From NCBI GenBank assembly GCA_002307215.1, contig DBTU01000039.1:1-64000 (forward strand): a DNA stretch of 64,000 nt, given 5' to 3'. The position numbers and the translations under genes were made by a program. Origin of the DNA: Lachnoclostridium sp. UBA1308. GTDB taxonomy: Bacteria; Bacillota; Clostridia; Lachnospirales; Lachnospiraceae. Shown piece after piece: positions 35,191 to 44,334 of this stretch. Below the pieces are notes generated by a model. That model was not told the DNA's origin, ran no database searches, and saw nothing but the letters and a program-made list of their open reading frames with translations. The stretch's first letter is position 1, and each line of letters opens with the position of its first letter.

Positions 35191-36066
35191 ATGAAGCAGA
35201 ATAGGATAGAGGGCGAGAGATATTTGCAAACGGTATGGCGCCGTTTCAGGCGGCATAAATTAGCACTGTTCAGCCTGACTGTGCTTACAATAATTGTACT
35301 GGCAGCATTACTTGCGCCAATCATAGCACCGTATGCTCCGGATAAACTTGTTGGAACTTTCAGCGGGAGACCAAACAGTAAGAACTGGTTGGGAACGGAC
35401 CAGATCGGCCGCGACGTCTTAAGCAGACTATTATATGCTACAAGAATATCACTTCTGGTTGGAGTACTTGCAACTGCGATTTCTACATTGATTGGTGTGG
35501 TTCTCGGTCTGATATCAGGATACTTTGGTGGTGTGATTGATATGATTATCATGCGTTTTACGGATATGGTAATGTCTTTTCCGTATATTCTACTTGTCTT
35601 AGTTGCAGCTTCTATTTTTCAGCCGGGACTGTGGAACATTATAATAATTCTTGGATTTGTTGACTGGCCCGGAATTGCGAGGCTTGTACGAGGAAATGTT
35701 CTAAGCCTCCGTGAAACAAATTTTGTAAAAGGAAATATAATAGCAGGTATGCCTAACAGGCATATATTATTATCAGAAATATTACCGAATACAATTGCTC
35801 CGATATTAGTCTATGGGACCTCTGTAATAGCGCTTTCCATGCTTGATGAAGCCGCTCTAAGCTTTCTTGGAATGGGCATTCAACCACCGACCGCAAGCCT
35901 TGGAAATATGCTGAACGGTGCGCAGTCACTCACTATTTTAACCTCCAAGCCATGGCTTTGGATTCCGGCCGGTGCCTTGATTGTAATTTTAGTTATGTCG
36001 ATCAGCTTTATCGGAGATGCACTCAGAGACGCAGTTGATCCAACCTCTCGAGGCGGTAAGAAGTAA
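35191..36066 (+). CDS. oppC: Oligopeptide ABC transporter permease OppC
   Basis: A 291-residue permease with the OppC N-terminal helix (RFRRHKLALFSLTVL), the NWLGTDQIGRDVLSRLLYATR motif and the EAA-like loop near NRHILLSEILPNTIAPI. The start is the ATG at 35191 behind GGGAGG; the longer frame beginning at 35140 would overlap oppB and has no site. It is the last gene of the opp operon and is followed by the second 52-nt direct repeat and a terminator. Confidence 0.94.
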   Translation: MKQNRIEGERYLQTVWRRFRRHKLALFSLTVLTIIVLAALLAPIIAPYAPDKLVGTFSGRPNSKNWLGTDQIGRDVLSRLLYATRISLLVGVLATAISTLIGVVLGLISGYFGGVIDMIIMRFTDMVMSFPYILLVLVAASIFQPGLWNIIIILGFVDWPGIARLVRGNVLSLRETNFVKGNIIAGMPNRHILLSEILPNTIAPILVYGTSVIALSMLDEAALSFLGMGIQPPTASLGNMLNGAQSLTILTSKPWLWIPAGALIVILVMSISFIGDALRDAVDPTSRGGKK

Positions 36067-36103
36067 TAAAATGAATGTCAAAAGTCGCTTTTAGGATATG
36101 CCA

Positions 36104-36155
36104 TGGACAGCCGTCGTCAGCCGGTCTGCCCGCATGAATTTAGATACAACGATAT
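36104..36155. repeat. 52-nt direct repeat, copy 2 (right of the opp genes)
   Basis: Matches 29871-29922 at 50 of 52 positions, in the same orientation, 6.2 kb away. It sits between short outer arms (TCAAAAGTCG about 36079-36088 and CGACTTTTAA about 36175-36184) that could fold it into a hairpin; copy 1 lacks these arms. Confidence 0.85.
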
Positions 36156-36306
36156 CCATACTTTACTTACTTTTCGACTTTTAACGATTGAATCATACAC
36201 CTTTATTTATTAGTGTTAAGGCTATGAAAGGGACTTTCCCGCGACCTCCACAACATGGTCTCTCATACAGTGTATTATAGGGAGTATGTGGAGCCTCTCG
36301 TATTTT

Positions 36307-36339
36307 ATAAAGGCAATTAGCAACAGCCTTTATATTTTT
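36307..36339 (+). terminator. Terminator before the TetR gene
   Basis: Perfect 8-bp stem ATAAAGGC (36307-36314) with GCCTTTAT (36326-36333), then ATTTTTG. It probably ends the opp transcript. An additional hairpin (CTCCACA/TGTGGAG) lies at about 36245-36294. Confidence 0.75.
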
Positions 36340-36341
36340 GC

Positions 36342-36388
36342 TTGCAATTCTAACGACTGTTAGGTATAATGCGACTAACAGATGTTAG
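36342..36388 (+). promoter_or_regulatory. TetR promoter with twin palindromic operators
   Basis: TTGCAA (36342-36347), 17-base spacer, TATAAT (36365-36370). Two identical-pattern palindromes, CTAAC-N4-GTTAG, lie at 36350-36363 and 36375-36388, flanking the -10 box with centres 25 bp apart. The TetR protein encoded just downstream is the obvious candidate to bind both and repress its own operon. Confidence 0.88.
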
Positions 36389-36408
36389 GTAAAGATTGGA
36401 GGGATTGG

Positions 36409-37083
36409 ATGAAAGAAAAAAGAAGCATGATTGAGAAAAGTACTACAAAGGAAAAGAAAAGTACTACAAAAGAAAAGAGTAGTACAAAAGAGATAATAGA
36501 GCAGGTTGCGTTAGAGCTGTTTTCTAAAAAAGGCTATAAAGCCGTATCGATACGTGACATAGGGAAACAGGTAGGAATCAAGGAAAGTTCAATCTACTAT
36601 CACTTTGTAAACAAACAAGCGATTATGGACTCGTTATTACAAAAAATTGATATTCATATCGAGCGAATGAAAGACAATTTTGAAACAGAGTTTGTTAAGA
36701 TTAATGATATTCCGGAAGCTGCAATGTGTGAAGTTGCAATTGGTATTATGAAGTATTATTTTATGAATCCCTATGTATATAAGATGTTATCGGTTCTGTC
36801 AATCGAGCAGATGTCAGACAAGAAAGCTTATGAAACATATCAAAGACTGGTATTTGAAGTGCCTCTTTTGCAGCAGGAGAGGGTTTTTAAAGTGATGATA
36901 GAAAAAGGCTGTGTGAAACCAAATAATCCAAGAGTGCTGGCACAGGAATATTATGCAGTAATCTATTTCGCATTTCAAAAAAACTGCGTTGGTTATGAGG
37001 TAACCGAGGAAAAAATAAATATAGCATGTGAAGAGATTCGTAATAATGTGGGAGACATTTACAGAAAGATGGTAATAATATGA
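36409..37083 (+). CDS. TetR/AcrR family transcriptional regulator
   Basis: A 224-residue repressor. A hydrophilic N-terminal tail holds a tandem repeat of STTKEK-like units (about residues 9-27), then the TetR HTH (IIEQVALELFSKKGYKAVSIRDIGKQVGIKESSIYYHFVNKQAIMDSLL in parts, about 28-75), then a ligand-binding helical domain. The start is the ATG at 36409 behind TTGGAGGG. Its stop overlaps the hydrolase start (ATGA), so both are made together. Twin operators in its promoter suggest autoregulation. The ligand may be the hydrolase substrate. Confidence 0.92.
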   Translation: MKEKRSMIEKSTTKEKKSTTKEKSSTKEIIEQVALELFSKKGYKAVSIRDIGKQVGIKESSIYYHFVNKQAIMDSLLQKIDIHIERMKDNFETEFVKINDIPEAAMCEVAIGIMKYYFMNPYVYKMLSVLSIEQMSDKKAYETYQRLVFEVPLLQQERVFKVMIEKGCVKPNNPRVLAQEYYAVIYFAFQKNCVGYEVTEEKINIACEEIRNNVGDIYRKMVII

Positions 37084-37985
37084 AAGCATATCGAAGCAAA
37101 AAGGCTGGAGATAATATAATAAGAACTTATGATGAACTGTTAAAGCAATGGAAGGTGTCGGTAGAAGAGGTGATGGTGCCCACTACCTATGGCTCCACAC
37201 ATGTCATTATCACCGGAAAAGAAGATGGGAAACCGTTACTCATGTTTCATGGAGTAGGTGATGATTCTGCGCTAATGTGGATCTATAATGCAAAAACACT
37301 GGGAGAACAATTTAGGCTGTATGCAATAGATACCATCGGTGGACCCGGAAAAAGTATTATGGGAGAGATGTATAACAAAGACTTTGATGACGTGTTATGG
37401 ATTGATGAGATAATTAATTATCTTGGCTTAGATAGGATATCGGTGATGGGAGTATCCAATGGTGGCTATTTGGTTCAGCTGTATACGTTAAATAGACCGG
37501 AGAAAATCGATAAAGCAATTAGTCTTTCAGCCTCAGTTCCGGTTGGCAAGAGTGGAAATATGATGAAGACTATGATGAAAATATTTCTACCGGAGGCTTT
37601 ATTTCCCACCACGGGAAATGTAAAGAAGCTTTTAAGAAAGCTATCAGGTAATCATGTTGAGGTTTTCATTGATAATAAAATGATACTGGAGCATTATTCG
37701 TGGTTATTAAAAGGCTTCAACAATATGGCCATGCGGTTTCATAAGGTACATATGTTTACTGAGGAGGAAGTAGAACAGATTAAGAATAGAATATTTTATC
37801 TGGTTGGTCTTGAGGATCCTTTTGAGAAATTAGGCGGTGAGGATTTACTTAGAAATTATGGTATGAATGTAAGATTTTATGAAGGCGCTGGGCATGGCAT
37901 AAATCATGAGCTTTCAGATGAAATTAATAAGATGATAATTCGTATCATGCTAGGGGAGATAAGTGATTTACGTGTAACTACTTAA
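37080..37985 (+). CDS. Alpha/beta hydrolase
   Basis: A 301-residue cytosolic alpha/beta-fold hydrolase. The oxyanion stretch LLMFHGVGDDSA, nucleophile elbow GVSNGG (Ser126), acid Asp246 (GLEDPF) and His272 (GAGHGINHE) form a complete triad. It resembles carboxylesterases and related detoxifying hydrolases; substrate unknown. It is coupled to the TetR gene by a 4-base overlap, the usual layout for a repressor-controlled detoxification or resistance unit. A strong terminator follows. Confidence 0.9.
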   Translation: MKAYRSKKAGDNIIRTYDELLKQWKVSVEEVMVPTTYGSTHVIITGKEDGKPLLMFHGVGDDSALMWIYNAKTLGEQFRLYAIDTIGGPGKSIMGEMYNKDFDDVLWIDEIINYLGLDRISVMGVSNGGYLVQLYTLNRPEKIDKAISLSASVPVGKSGNMMKTMMKIFLPEALFPTTGNVKKLLRKLSGNHVEVFIDNKMILEHYSWLLKGFNNMAMRFHKVHMFTEEEVEQIKNRIFYLVGLEDPFEKLGGEDLLRNYGMNVRFYEGAGHGINHELSDEINKMIIRIMLGEISDLRVTT

Positions 37986-38015
37986 CGAAGATTTGTTACT
38001 GATGACATTAGGTGA

Positions 38016-38053
38016 CTGCAGTTGTTGCAATTCGTGCAATAACTGCAGTTTTT
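38016..38053 (+). terminator. Terminator of the TetR-hydrolase operon
   Basis: 14-bp stem CTGCAGTTGTTGCA (38016-38029) with TGCAATAACTGCAG (38035-38048), one G-U pair, followed by TTTTT. Confidence 0.9.
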
Positions 38054-38098
38054 GTTGAGCTAATTAAAAATTGATAGGTATAAATAAGGAAGGTCGAA

Positions 38099-38161
38099 AT
38101 GATGTCCTTTCAACCTCACAGCGTATTAAGAATGATTGAAAAATGGCTCAAATGTTATTAG
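38099..38161 (+). CDS. Very short ORF, possible gene remnant
   Basis: A 20-codon frame with a fair ribosome binding site (AAGGAAGG) and product MMSFQPHSVLRMIEKWLKCY. The next bases, in another frame, read MDFTKQKHELGG then stop. Together they look like the start of a longer gene broken by frameshifts, perhaps another hydrolase, but the match is too short to name. The rest of the 38054-38340 gap shows nothing else. Confidence 0.2.
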   Translation: MMSFQPHSVLRMIEKWLKCY

Positions 38162-38340
38162 GAATATAACATGGATTTTACAAAACAAAAACATGAACTG
38201 GGTGGAACGCTATATTATTGACAGATATAATAAAAATGAGTAATTTCTTAAATTCTTATAAGTGATAGGAAGAGACAAGCAATGAGCTCTTGATAACTAA
38301 AGAATAGGTGATCTTTTGAAAGGAAAAGGAGAAATAAAGT

Positions 38341-40392
38341 ATGTTTAGAAGGATGAAGAGTGTACGAAGAAAACTGCTTTGCGGTATTTTCCCAATCGTT
38401 ATTATTGCATTCGTAACACTGGCAATAATACTGACGAGTAATTCAAAGAGAATAATTACAAATGAAATACTTGAAAATTTACAAACGCAGGTAGAATTAT
38501 CAAAAAGTGAGATAGTTACACATGTGTCAAAGCATCGGAGTTTGCCGATTAGTCTTGCGGAAACGGTTGAAGCAATGAAGATTACTCCCGAAAATGAAGG
38601 TGGATATATAGAGCTGGTTAAAAGTCTTCCATTAACAAATGAAGATACATTAGCAACAGGTATATTTATGGCGGAGCAATATAACGGAAGTTATTTCTGC
38701 CCTTATGCATATAAAGATGGGTCCACAGTTAAGTATACGGAAGATTATTTCATCGACAATACGGATGCTGACTGGTATAAAATCGGAGAAACAGATGAAC
38801 TGGTGGCATGGTCTGCTCCCTATTATGATTCGATTGCAGATGCTACCATGGTAACTGCGACATCACCCATTAGGGATGTCTCGGGAAAGCTTATCGGTGT
38901 TGCAACAGGTGATATGGATTTTACAAATATTAAGAAGATGGTGTCGGAAATTAAGTCTGGCGAAAAAGGATATGCTATGCTGATTACAGCAGATGGTTCC
39001 TATTTAGGAAAAGGTAGTGTAGATATTCAACCGGATGATAACGGAGTGTTTCCGAATATCATTACAGACAGTAATTCCTCGCTGGCAATACTAGGTAAGG
39101 AAGTTATTGAAAAGCTGAGCGGTACAGGTACCTATAAGGAGGATGGTAGCGATTATCTGGCATATTATTCACAAATGGAAGAAACAGGTTGGATCATTAT
39201 ATTATCACTTCCGGTAAGCGTTATCAATGAGCATGTTAAAACAATGGTGGAGATGGTAATCGTTATTACAATTGTTACATTGATTATATTATTTTTGATT
39301 ATTTTCCTTATTTCTGAAAGTATAACCAGGCCATTAAAGCCATTACGTGAAGATATTGAATTGATTTCCGGAGGAGATTTTCGAAGAAATATTTCTATTC
39401 GTTCTTCGGATGAGATAGGAGGGATTTCAAGATCGGTTAACAATATGGTGACTGAACTAAGAGGTATCATGAATGATATACATAGGTCCACCGCATTGGT
39501 AACTTCCACTGCGAATGAATTGGAGGCTTCGGCTGTTCAAAATAAAAATGCCGTTGAGCAGGTAGCTATGGCAGCAACTGATATTTCACATTCAAATACT
39601 GAGGTTGTTCATGCAACAAGAGAGGTTGAAATCATAATCGAGTCTGTAAATGAACAGGCACAGAGAATTACTCGACAGATGGATTCAGTCAGTGGCGCAT
39701 TATTGATTGCAAATGGGGAATCAAATAATGGAAGTGTATTTGTTAAACAGCTGAATGATGATATGACTAAGGTTTTTCATGATATTAATAGTCTGTCCTC
39801 GGTTATGCTTATGCTGATAGAAAAATCACGACAGATAGATTTTATTGTGGAAACGATTCAAGCCATCTCGGCTCAAACCAACCTATTAGCGCTCAATGCT
39901 TCGATCGAAGCGGCAAGAGCAGGAGAAGTTGGCAAAGGGTTTGCAGTCGTAGCAGATGAGATCAGAAAGCTTGCAGAACAGTCATCAAAATCAGCAAATG
40001 ATATCTCAAGGATTATTAGCGAGGTGGATTTGGTGACGAAAAATGCGAATGATTCAACAATGGTTGTTGTTGCATCCATTGATACCAGTCAGGGAGCGCT
40101 AAAGAACGTTGGAGAGGCTTTTATAAGAATCGTATCCGGAATATCTAATATAGAGGAATTGATACAGGAGGCAGACAGTTTGGCTAAGGAAATCAGTTTA
40201 AGTTCTGACCATGCGAATGCTTCGGCGGCTCAATTAATAAACTTAACAGATTTGTCCGCAGAGGAGGCATCTACCATTGCTGCGACAACACAGGAACAGC
40301 TAGCTTCTGTAGAGGAGCAGTGTAATGCAACCACCAGTCTCGCTCACATTTCAGAGGAATTAAATAATAAAATCAGTGTATTTAAGGTGTGA
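38341..40392 (+). CDS. Methyl-accepting chemotaxis protein with dCache-like sensor
   Basis: A 683-residue chemoreceptor. First membrane helix about residues 13-33, an extracellular dCache-type sensor (about 35-290; DNTDADWYKIG and VATGDMDFTNIKKMV are PAS-like hallmarks), second helix about 298-322, HAMP domain (to about 375), then a long cytoplasmic signalling coiled coil. The hairpin tip AQTNLLALNASIEAARAGE is intact, so it can work with CheA/CheW. AAAGGAG precedes the ATG. No other chemotaxis gene is nearby; the ligand is unknown. Confidence 0.95.
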   Translation: MFRRMKSVRRKLLCGIFPIVIIAFVTLAIILTSNSKRIITNEILENLQTQVELSKSEIVTHVSKHRSLPISLAETVEAMKITPENEGGYIELVKSLPLTNEDTLATGIFMAEQYNGSYFCPYAYKDGSTVKYTEDYFIDNTDADWYKIGETDELVAWSAPYYDSIADATMVTATSPIRDVSGKLIGVATGDMDFTNIKKMVSEIKSGEKGYAMLITADGSYLGKGSVDIQPDDNGVFPNIITDSNSSLAILGKEVIEKLSGTGTYKEDGSDYLAYYSQMEETGWIIILSLPVSVINEHVKTMVEMVIVITIVTLIILFLIIFLISESITRPLKPLREDIELISGGDFRRNISIRSSDEIGGISRSVNNMVTELRGIMNDIHRSTALVTSTANELEASAVQNKNAVEQVAMAATDISHSNTEVVHATREVEIIIESVNEQAQRITRQMDSVSGALLIANGESNNGSVFVKQLNDDMTKVFHDINSLSSVMLMLIEKSRQIDFIVETIQAISAQTNLLALNASIEAARAGEVGKGFAVVADEIRKLAEQSSKSANDISRIISEVDLVTKNANDSTMVVVASIDTSQGALKNVGEAFIRIVSGISNIEELIQEADSLAKEISLSSDHANASAAQLINLTDLSAEEASTIAATTQEQLASVEEQCNATTSLAHISEELNNKISVFKV

Positions 40393-40760
40393 AAGCTATA
40401 AAAGGAGAGGATGGAGGGGATATTATATAGAATAATACAAAGATATTGCTTAGTAGACAACAATATGGAGTGGGCTTTTTCAAAACAGATGAATAAATCA
40501 TATGTGGAGCAAGAGCTCTTTTTTCATGTTAAGAAATATAAATGAGAATCCCTAAGAATCCCCAAAGTTACGTTTGTTTGCAAAGACTAAAAAAAGGTTT
40601 CGCGAGCAGGAGATGACTGTCAAATTAATCAAAATATCAGATGTGTCTGATATTAAAGACGATTTCATTATAAATTTACATAAACATCACACGAATACGA
40701 GGTATTGCAACTCAATTACAGGTATGATTAAATTACATAATTAATTTGGAGGTATATGAA
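40393..40760. other. Intergenic region with one weak short ORF
   Basis: Mostly AT-rich sequence with no repeats that stand out. The only candidate is the 43-codon ORF at 40613-40744, listed separately. Confidence 0.4.
40613..40744 (+). CDS. Short hypothetical ORF, possible truncated protein
   Basis: 43 codons starting with MTVKLIKISDVSDIKDDFII. CAGGAG lies directly against the ATG, which is too close for good initiation. The N-terminus looks like the first strand and helix of a small enzyme such as a GNAT, but too little is present to say. It may be the surviving 5' end of a decayed gene. Confidence 0.25.
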   Translation: MTVKLIKISDVSDIKDDFIINLHKHHTNTRYCNSITGMIKLHN

Positions 40761-41351
40761 ATGGGAATATTAAATATTTGTATTGACATTGACGGAACGA
40801 TTACGGAACCATATTACTGGTTATCATTAGCAAATCAATATTTTAATACGCAATTGAAACCTAAGGATGTAACTATTTATGAAATTCATAAATTATTAGG
40901 GGTAGAGGAATATGAGTATGATCAATTTTATTATTTGTTCGGAGAATTATTACACAAAGAAGCTATGATTAGATCTGGCGCGAAAGCTATTATCAATGAA
41001 TTATATAATCATCACCTAGTGCATTTTGTTACAGCGCGACAGGAAATTATGAGAGCTGTAACTTTGGAATGGTTAGCGAATCATCAAATACCAATGGATT
41101 CAATAACAATGTTAGGCAGTAATGAAAAGGCTCAGCAAGCAAAAGCATTAGGCTGTGATATTTTCATTGAAGATCGATATGAGAATGCGATTCAATTATC
41201 GCAAGCAGGATTTGACGTATTACTTTTCGATTGTAATTATAACAAAGGAGCATTACCGGCCAATGTGACACGTGTCAGGACTTGGGTTCAGATTGAGAAA
41301 ATTATTCAAAATCGTTTTTTTATCAATAATAAACTGGATATAGCATTATAA
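40761..41351 (+). CDS. HAD superfamily 5'-nucleotidase (deoxyribonucleotidase-like)
   Basis: A 196-residue HAD phosphatase. Motif I is IDIDGT (Asp9 and Asp11), the cap region carries aromatic residues (EPYYWLSLANQYF), FVTARQE resembles motif II, GSNEKAQQAKALG holds the motif III Lys, and FIEDRYENA is motif IV. This order fits the 5'(3')-deoxyribonucleotidase / YorS-like group that dephosphorylates nucleotides. The start is the ATG at 40761 behind GGAGG (40748-40752); the TTG at 40746 lies inside that site. It precedes the PIN-PhoH gene by 42 bases and may share its transcript. Confidence 0.85.
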   Translation: MGILNICIDIDGTITEPYYWLSLANQYFNTQLKPKDVTIYEIHKLLGVEEYEYDQFYYLFGELLHKEAMIRSGAKAIINELYNHHLVHFVTARQEIMRAVTLEWLANHQIPMDSITMLGSNEKAQQAKALGCDIFIEDRYENAIQLSQAGFDVLLFDCNYNKGALPANVTRVRTWVQIEKIIQNRFFINNKLDIAL

Positions 41352-41393
41352 AATTATTTCTTAAATTCCATTACTCTTAAGGAGGGTTTTCAT

Positions 41394-42788
41394 TTGATAA
41401 AAAATTATATCTTAGATACCAATGTGTTAATACATTTTCCCGGCTGCATACATACCTTTGAGGATAATAATATAATCATACCGCTTATTTGCTTGGAGGA
41501 ACTGGATAACTTAAAAAAGAAAGATGGAATTATTGGGTATCAGGCGCGTGAAGCAATCAGAGAGATTAATAATGTTCGAGAGTATGGTGATATTCATAAT
41601 GGTGTCAAGTTACCGAATGGAGGTAATTTAAGAGTAGAGCTAAATCATATGAACCCGGCTATGATGCCGGATGGTATTGATATGAATAAAAATGACAATA
41701 AGATATTAACCATAGCTATTAATATAAAGAACGAATTAAAAAATGTCAGTACAATTCTAGTCACAAAGGATCTCTGTGTTGCAATAAAAGCAGAGTCGTT
41801 GAATTTAGAGGTTCAGGACTATCAAAATGATAAAGTAGATACAAATCATATCTATAAGGGATATAAAGAGATAACTCTCTCCTCAGAACAAATTGATAGA
41901 ATTTATCAAGGAGGATTGGAACTAAATGAAGAAACAGGATACAGTGCATTTCCAAATGAGTTCTTCTGTATCAAAAGCTATGACAGTAATTCGCATGAAA
42001 CCTTAGCGAAGTTTAACGGAGAAAAAATTGTAGCGTTACAATATGCCGGCGATAAGGCTTGGGGGCTCACACCACGCAACCGAGGGCAAAGAATGGCATA
42101 CGAGCTTCTTATGGATGAGAAAGTTGATTTAGTCACACTGAGCGGAGGAGCAGGTACAGGAAAATCGATTCTTTCTATATCAGTGGCACTTCAAAAGGTA
42201 ATTGAAAGTAATTCCTACAGTAAAATAATTTATGTAAAACCTGTAGTATCAGCCGGGGATTCCATCGGATTTTTACCCGGAACGGAAAATGAGAAACTAA
42301 AGCCCTTTATGGATTCGTTTGGAGATGCGATTGAAAGTTTAATGACTGAGAAATGCAAGAACCAATCATCTGAGAATAAAGATAAATCAGGAAAAAAGGG
42401 TAAGAATAATACAGATTACGTGGATAAAAAGGCGCTTTTCGTTGAAGACTTTTTAGAACAATACCGAGATGCCGGAGTCATTGAAATGAAAACATTTTCT
42501 TTTATGCGGGGAAGAACTTTGTCAAATGCTATTGTAATCATTGATGAAGCACAGGAGATGACCCCCCATCTTGCTAAGTTAATGCTAACAAGAGCGGGTC
42601 AGGATGCAAAATTTGTAATGATAGGTGATCCCTCCGACAATCAGATTGATAATGTATTTGTAGATTCAAAATCGAATGGACTTGTTTATGTAATAGAGAA
42701 AATGAAACAATACAGCATCACCGGGCATATAACGTTGGAAGAAGTGGAGCGGAGCCCATTGGCTAAAATCGCAGAAGAGTGTTTATAA
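41394..42788 (+). CDS. PIN domain-PhoH fusion protein (PhoH2)
   Basis: A 464-residue fusion of an N-terminal PIN ribonuclease domain (about 1-140; YILDTNVLIHFPG with the first catalytic Asp, CLEELDNLKK) and a C-terminal PhoH ATPase (about 220-464; Walker A GGAGTGKS, Walker B VIIDEAQEM, MIGDPSDNQID). PhoH2 proteins characterised in mycobacteria unwind and cleave RNA. Start codon is TTG behind AAGGAGGG at ideal spacing. A charged insert (about 325-345, rich in Lys, Asn and Ser) interrupts the PhoH domain. Likely a stress-linked RNA processing factor. Confidence 0.92.
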   Translation: MIKNYILDTNVLIHFPGCIHTFEDNNIIIPLICLEELDNLKKKDGIIGYQAREAIREINNVREYGDIHNGVKLPNGGNLRVELNHMNPAMMPDGIDMNKNDNKILTIAINIKNELKNVSTILVTKDLCVAIKAESLNLEVQDYQNDKVDTNHIYKGYKEITLSSEQIDRIYQGGLELNEETGYSAFPNEFFCIKSYDSNSHETLAKFNGEKIVALQYAGDKAWGLTPRNRGQRMAYELLMDEKVDLVTLSGGAGTGKSILSISVALQKVIESNSYSKIIYVKPVVSAGDSIGFLPGTENEKLKPFMDSFGDAIESLMTEKCKNQSSENKDKSGKKGKNNTDYVDKKALFVEDFLEQYRDAGVIEMKTFSFMRGRTLSNAIVIIDEAQEMTPHLAKLMLTRAGQDAKFVMIGDPSDNQIDNVFVDSKSNGLVYVIEKMKQYSITGHITLEEVERSPLAKIAEECL

Positions 42789-42956
42789 TTTACTCAATAA
42801 TAAGAAACATAGGATTAACCGAAGTAATTGGATAACTTTACATGAATAGGTAATATATTTAAGTAGAATTTAACCTAAATTTTCACATATCATGTACGAC
42901 AGCCTGCCTTGTAATTTCTATAATGAAATTGTAGAAAAAATAAGAAGGAGAAAAAT

Positions 42957-44066
42957 ATGAAAACAAGAAACAGGGTCGTATTAAGTTTGTTAGTGATTAC
43001 TTCAATTATTTCTTTGGCAGGATGTTCGGGCTCAGAAAAAACCAGTGGTAAAAATTTAGATCTAAACAATACACCGCTAGAAACCATTATTGATAAAGCG
43101 AAAGAAGAGGGAACCGTAGAGTCAGTAGGTATGCCGGATACTTGGGCTAACTGGGGAGAGACTTGGAGTGAAATAACATCTATCTATGGAATAACACATA
43201 ATGATGTTGATATGTCCTCCGCAGAAGAACTTGCCCTCTTTGAAACAGAAAAAGATAATGCAACAAAAGATATCGGAGATGTTGGTCAGGCCTTTGGACC
43301 GACTGCAGTAGATGATGGTCTGACCTTGGCTTATAAGACCTCTTATTGGGATAGCATTCCTGAATGGGCAAAGGATAAGGACGGTAATTGGATGATTGGT
43401 TATTATGGAACAATGTCCATTATCACGAACAAGGATTTGGTTTCTACACCTCCAACTTCCTTTGCAGATATTTTAAATGGTGATTATATAGTAGCTGTCG
43501 GAGATGTTACAAAGGCAAGCCAGGCGCAGTGTGCCGTATTATCGGCGGCAATCGCGTTAGGTGGATCCGAGACAGACATTCAGCCCGGTCTTGATTTCTT
43601 TAAGAAATTAGCAGAACAAGGAAGACTGGATATGGGAGAACTGTCTCTGACCAGACTTGAAAAAGGAGAGGTTGCGGTTGCCCTTCTTTGGGATTATAAC
43701 GCACTTGGATACCGTGACCAATTTTCAGCTAATAATGCAAACGCTAACTTTGAGGTATGCATTCCTTCCGACGGAGCAATCCAGAGCGGTTATTGTTCTA
43801 TCATCAACGCATATACAAAGCATCCGTATGCAGCAGCGCTGACGAGAGAATATATATTCAGCGATGAGGGACAGATCAATTTGGCTAAGGGCTATGCAAA
43901 ACCGATCAGAAGCGATGTTGTGCTCCCTGACGATGTAAAAGCGAAACTACTTCCGGAGGATCAGTATTCCAAAGCCCGCATGGTCAGCGATTATGATGGC
44001 TGGAGTAAAACAGTAGAAACCATTGGCACACTTTGGCAGGAAGATGTAATTGCATACGCAAAATAA
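42957..44066 (+). CDS. ABC transporter substrate-binding lipoprotein (Fe/phosphonate/polyamine-type fold)
   Basis: A 369-residue lipoprotein: lipobox LAGC with Cys near 23, then a cluster D periplasmic-binding-type fold (ETIIDKAKEEGTVESVGMPDTWANW; DAAL-like GYYGTMSIITNKD; WDYNALGYRDQ). The family takes iron, polyamines, thiamine, phosphonates or phosphate esters. The operon partner at 44335 is an alkaline-phosphatase-superfamily enzyme, which points to a phosphonate or phosphate ester, but this is inference. AGAAGGAG precedes the ATG. A long-loop hairpin after the gene (44085-44144) may limit read-through. Confidence 0.88.
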   Translation: MKTRNRVVLSLLVITSIISLAGCSGSEKTSGKNLDLNNTPLETIIDKAKEEGTVESVGMPDTWANWGETWSEITSIYGITHNDVDMSSAEELALFETEKDNATKDIGDVGQAFGPTAVDDGLTLAYKTSYWDSIPEWAKDKDGNWMIGYYGTMSIITNKDLVSTPPTSFADILNGDYIVAVGDVTKASQAQCAVLSAAIALGGSETDIQPGLDFFKKLAEQGRLDMGELSLTRLEKGEVAVALLWDYNALGYRDQFSANNANANFEVCIPSDGAIQSGYCSIINAYTKHPYAAALTREYIFSDEGQINLAKGYAKPIRSDVVLPDDVKAKLLPEDQYSKARMVSDYDGWSKTVETIGTLWQEDVIAYAK

Positions 44067-44084
44067 TAACATATTCATTTAATT

Positions 44085-44144
44085 CATAATCCTGCATAAC
44101 TGCCTGACGGTTTTTCATTTTGTCACGCGGCTATGCAGGATTAT
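44085..44144 (+). terminator. Long-loop hairpin between binding-protein gene and the rest of the operon
   Basis: Arms ATAATCCTGCATA (about 44086-44098) and TATGCAGGATTAT (44132-44144) match perfectly, with a 33-base loop that can form an inner TGAC/GTCA stem. There is no clean T run, so it may be an attenuator or an mRNA stabiliser for the binding-protein message. The following 190 bases hold no convincing gene. Confidence 0.55.
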
Positions 44145-44334
44145 TATGAAAATAATCTTGCAAAAATCCTGCGAGCCATTAGGAATATAAAAATAAATTC
44201 CATTGGAAATTCATTTTTATATTTTTCCTATATTAATATTGATTTAAGAGACGCCGAAGGCAGGCCCAAACTAATTCGAAGGGAAGGCGTGCTAATCTTG
44301 TGTATTACTATGAATGTAGAAAGAAGGTTAAATA

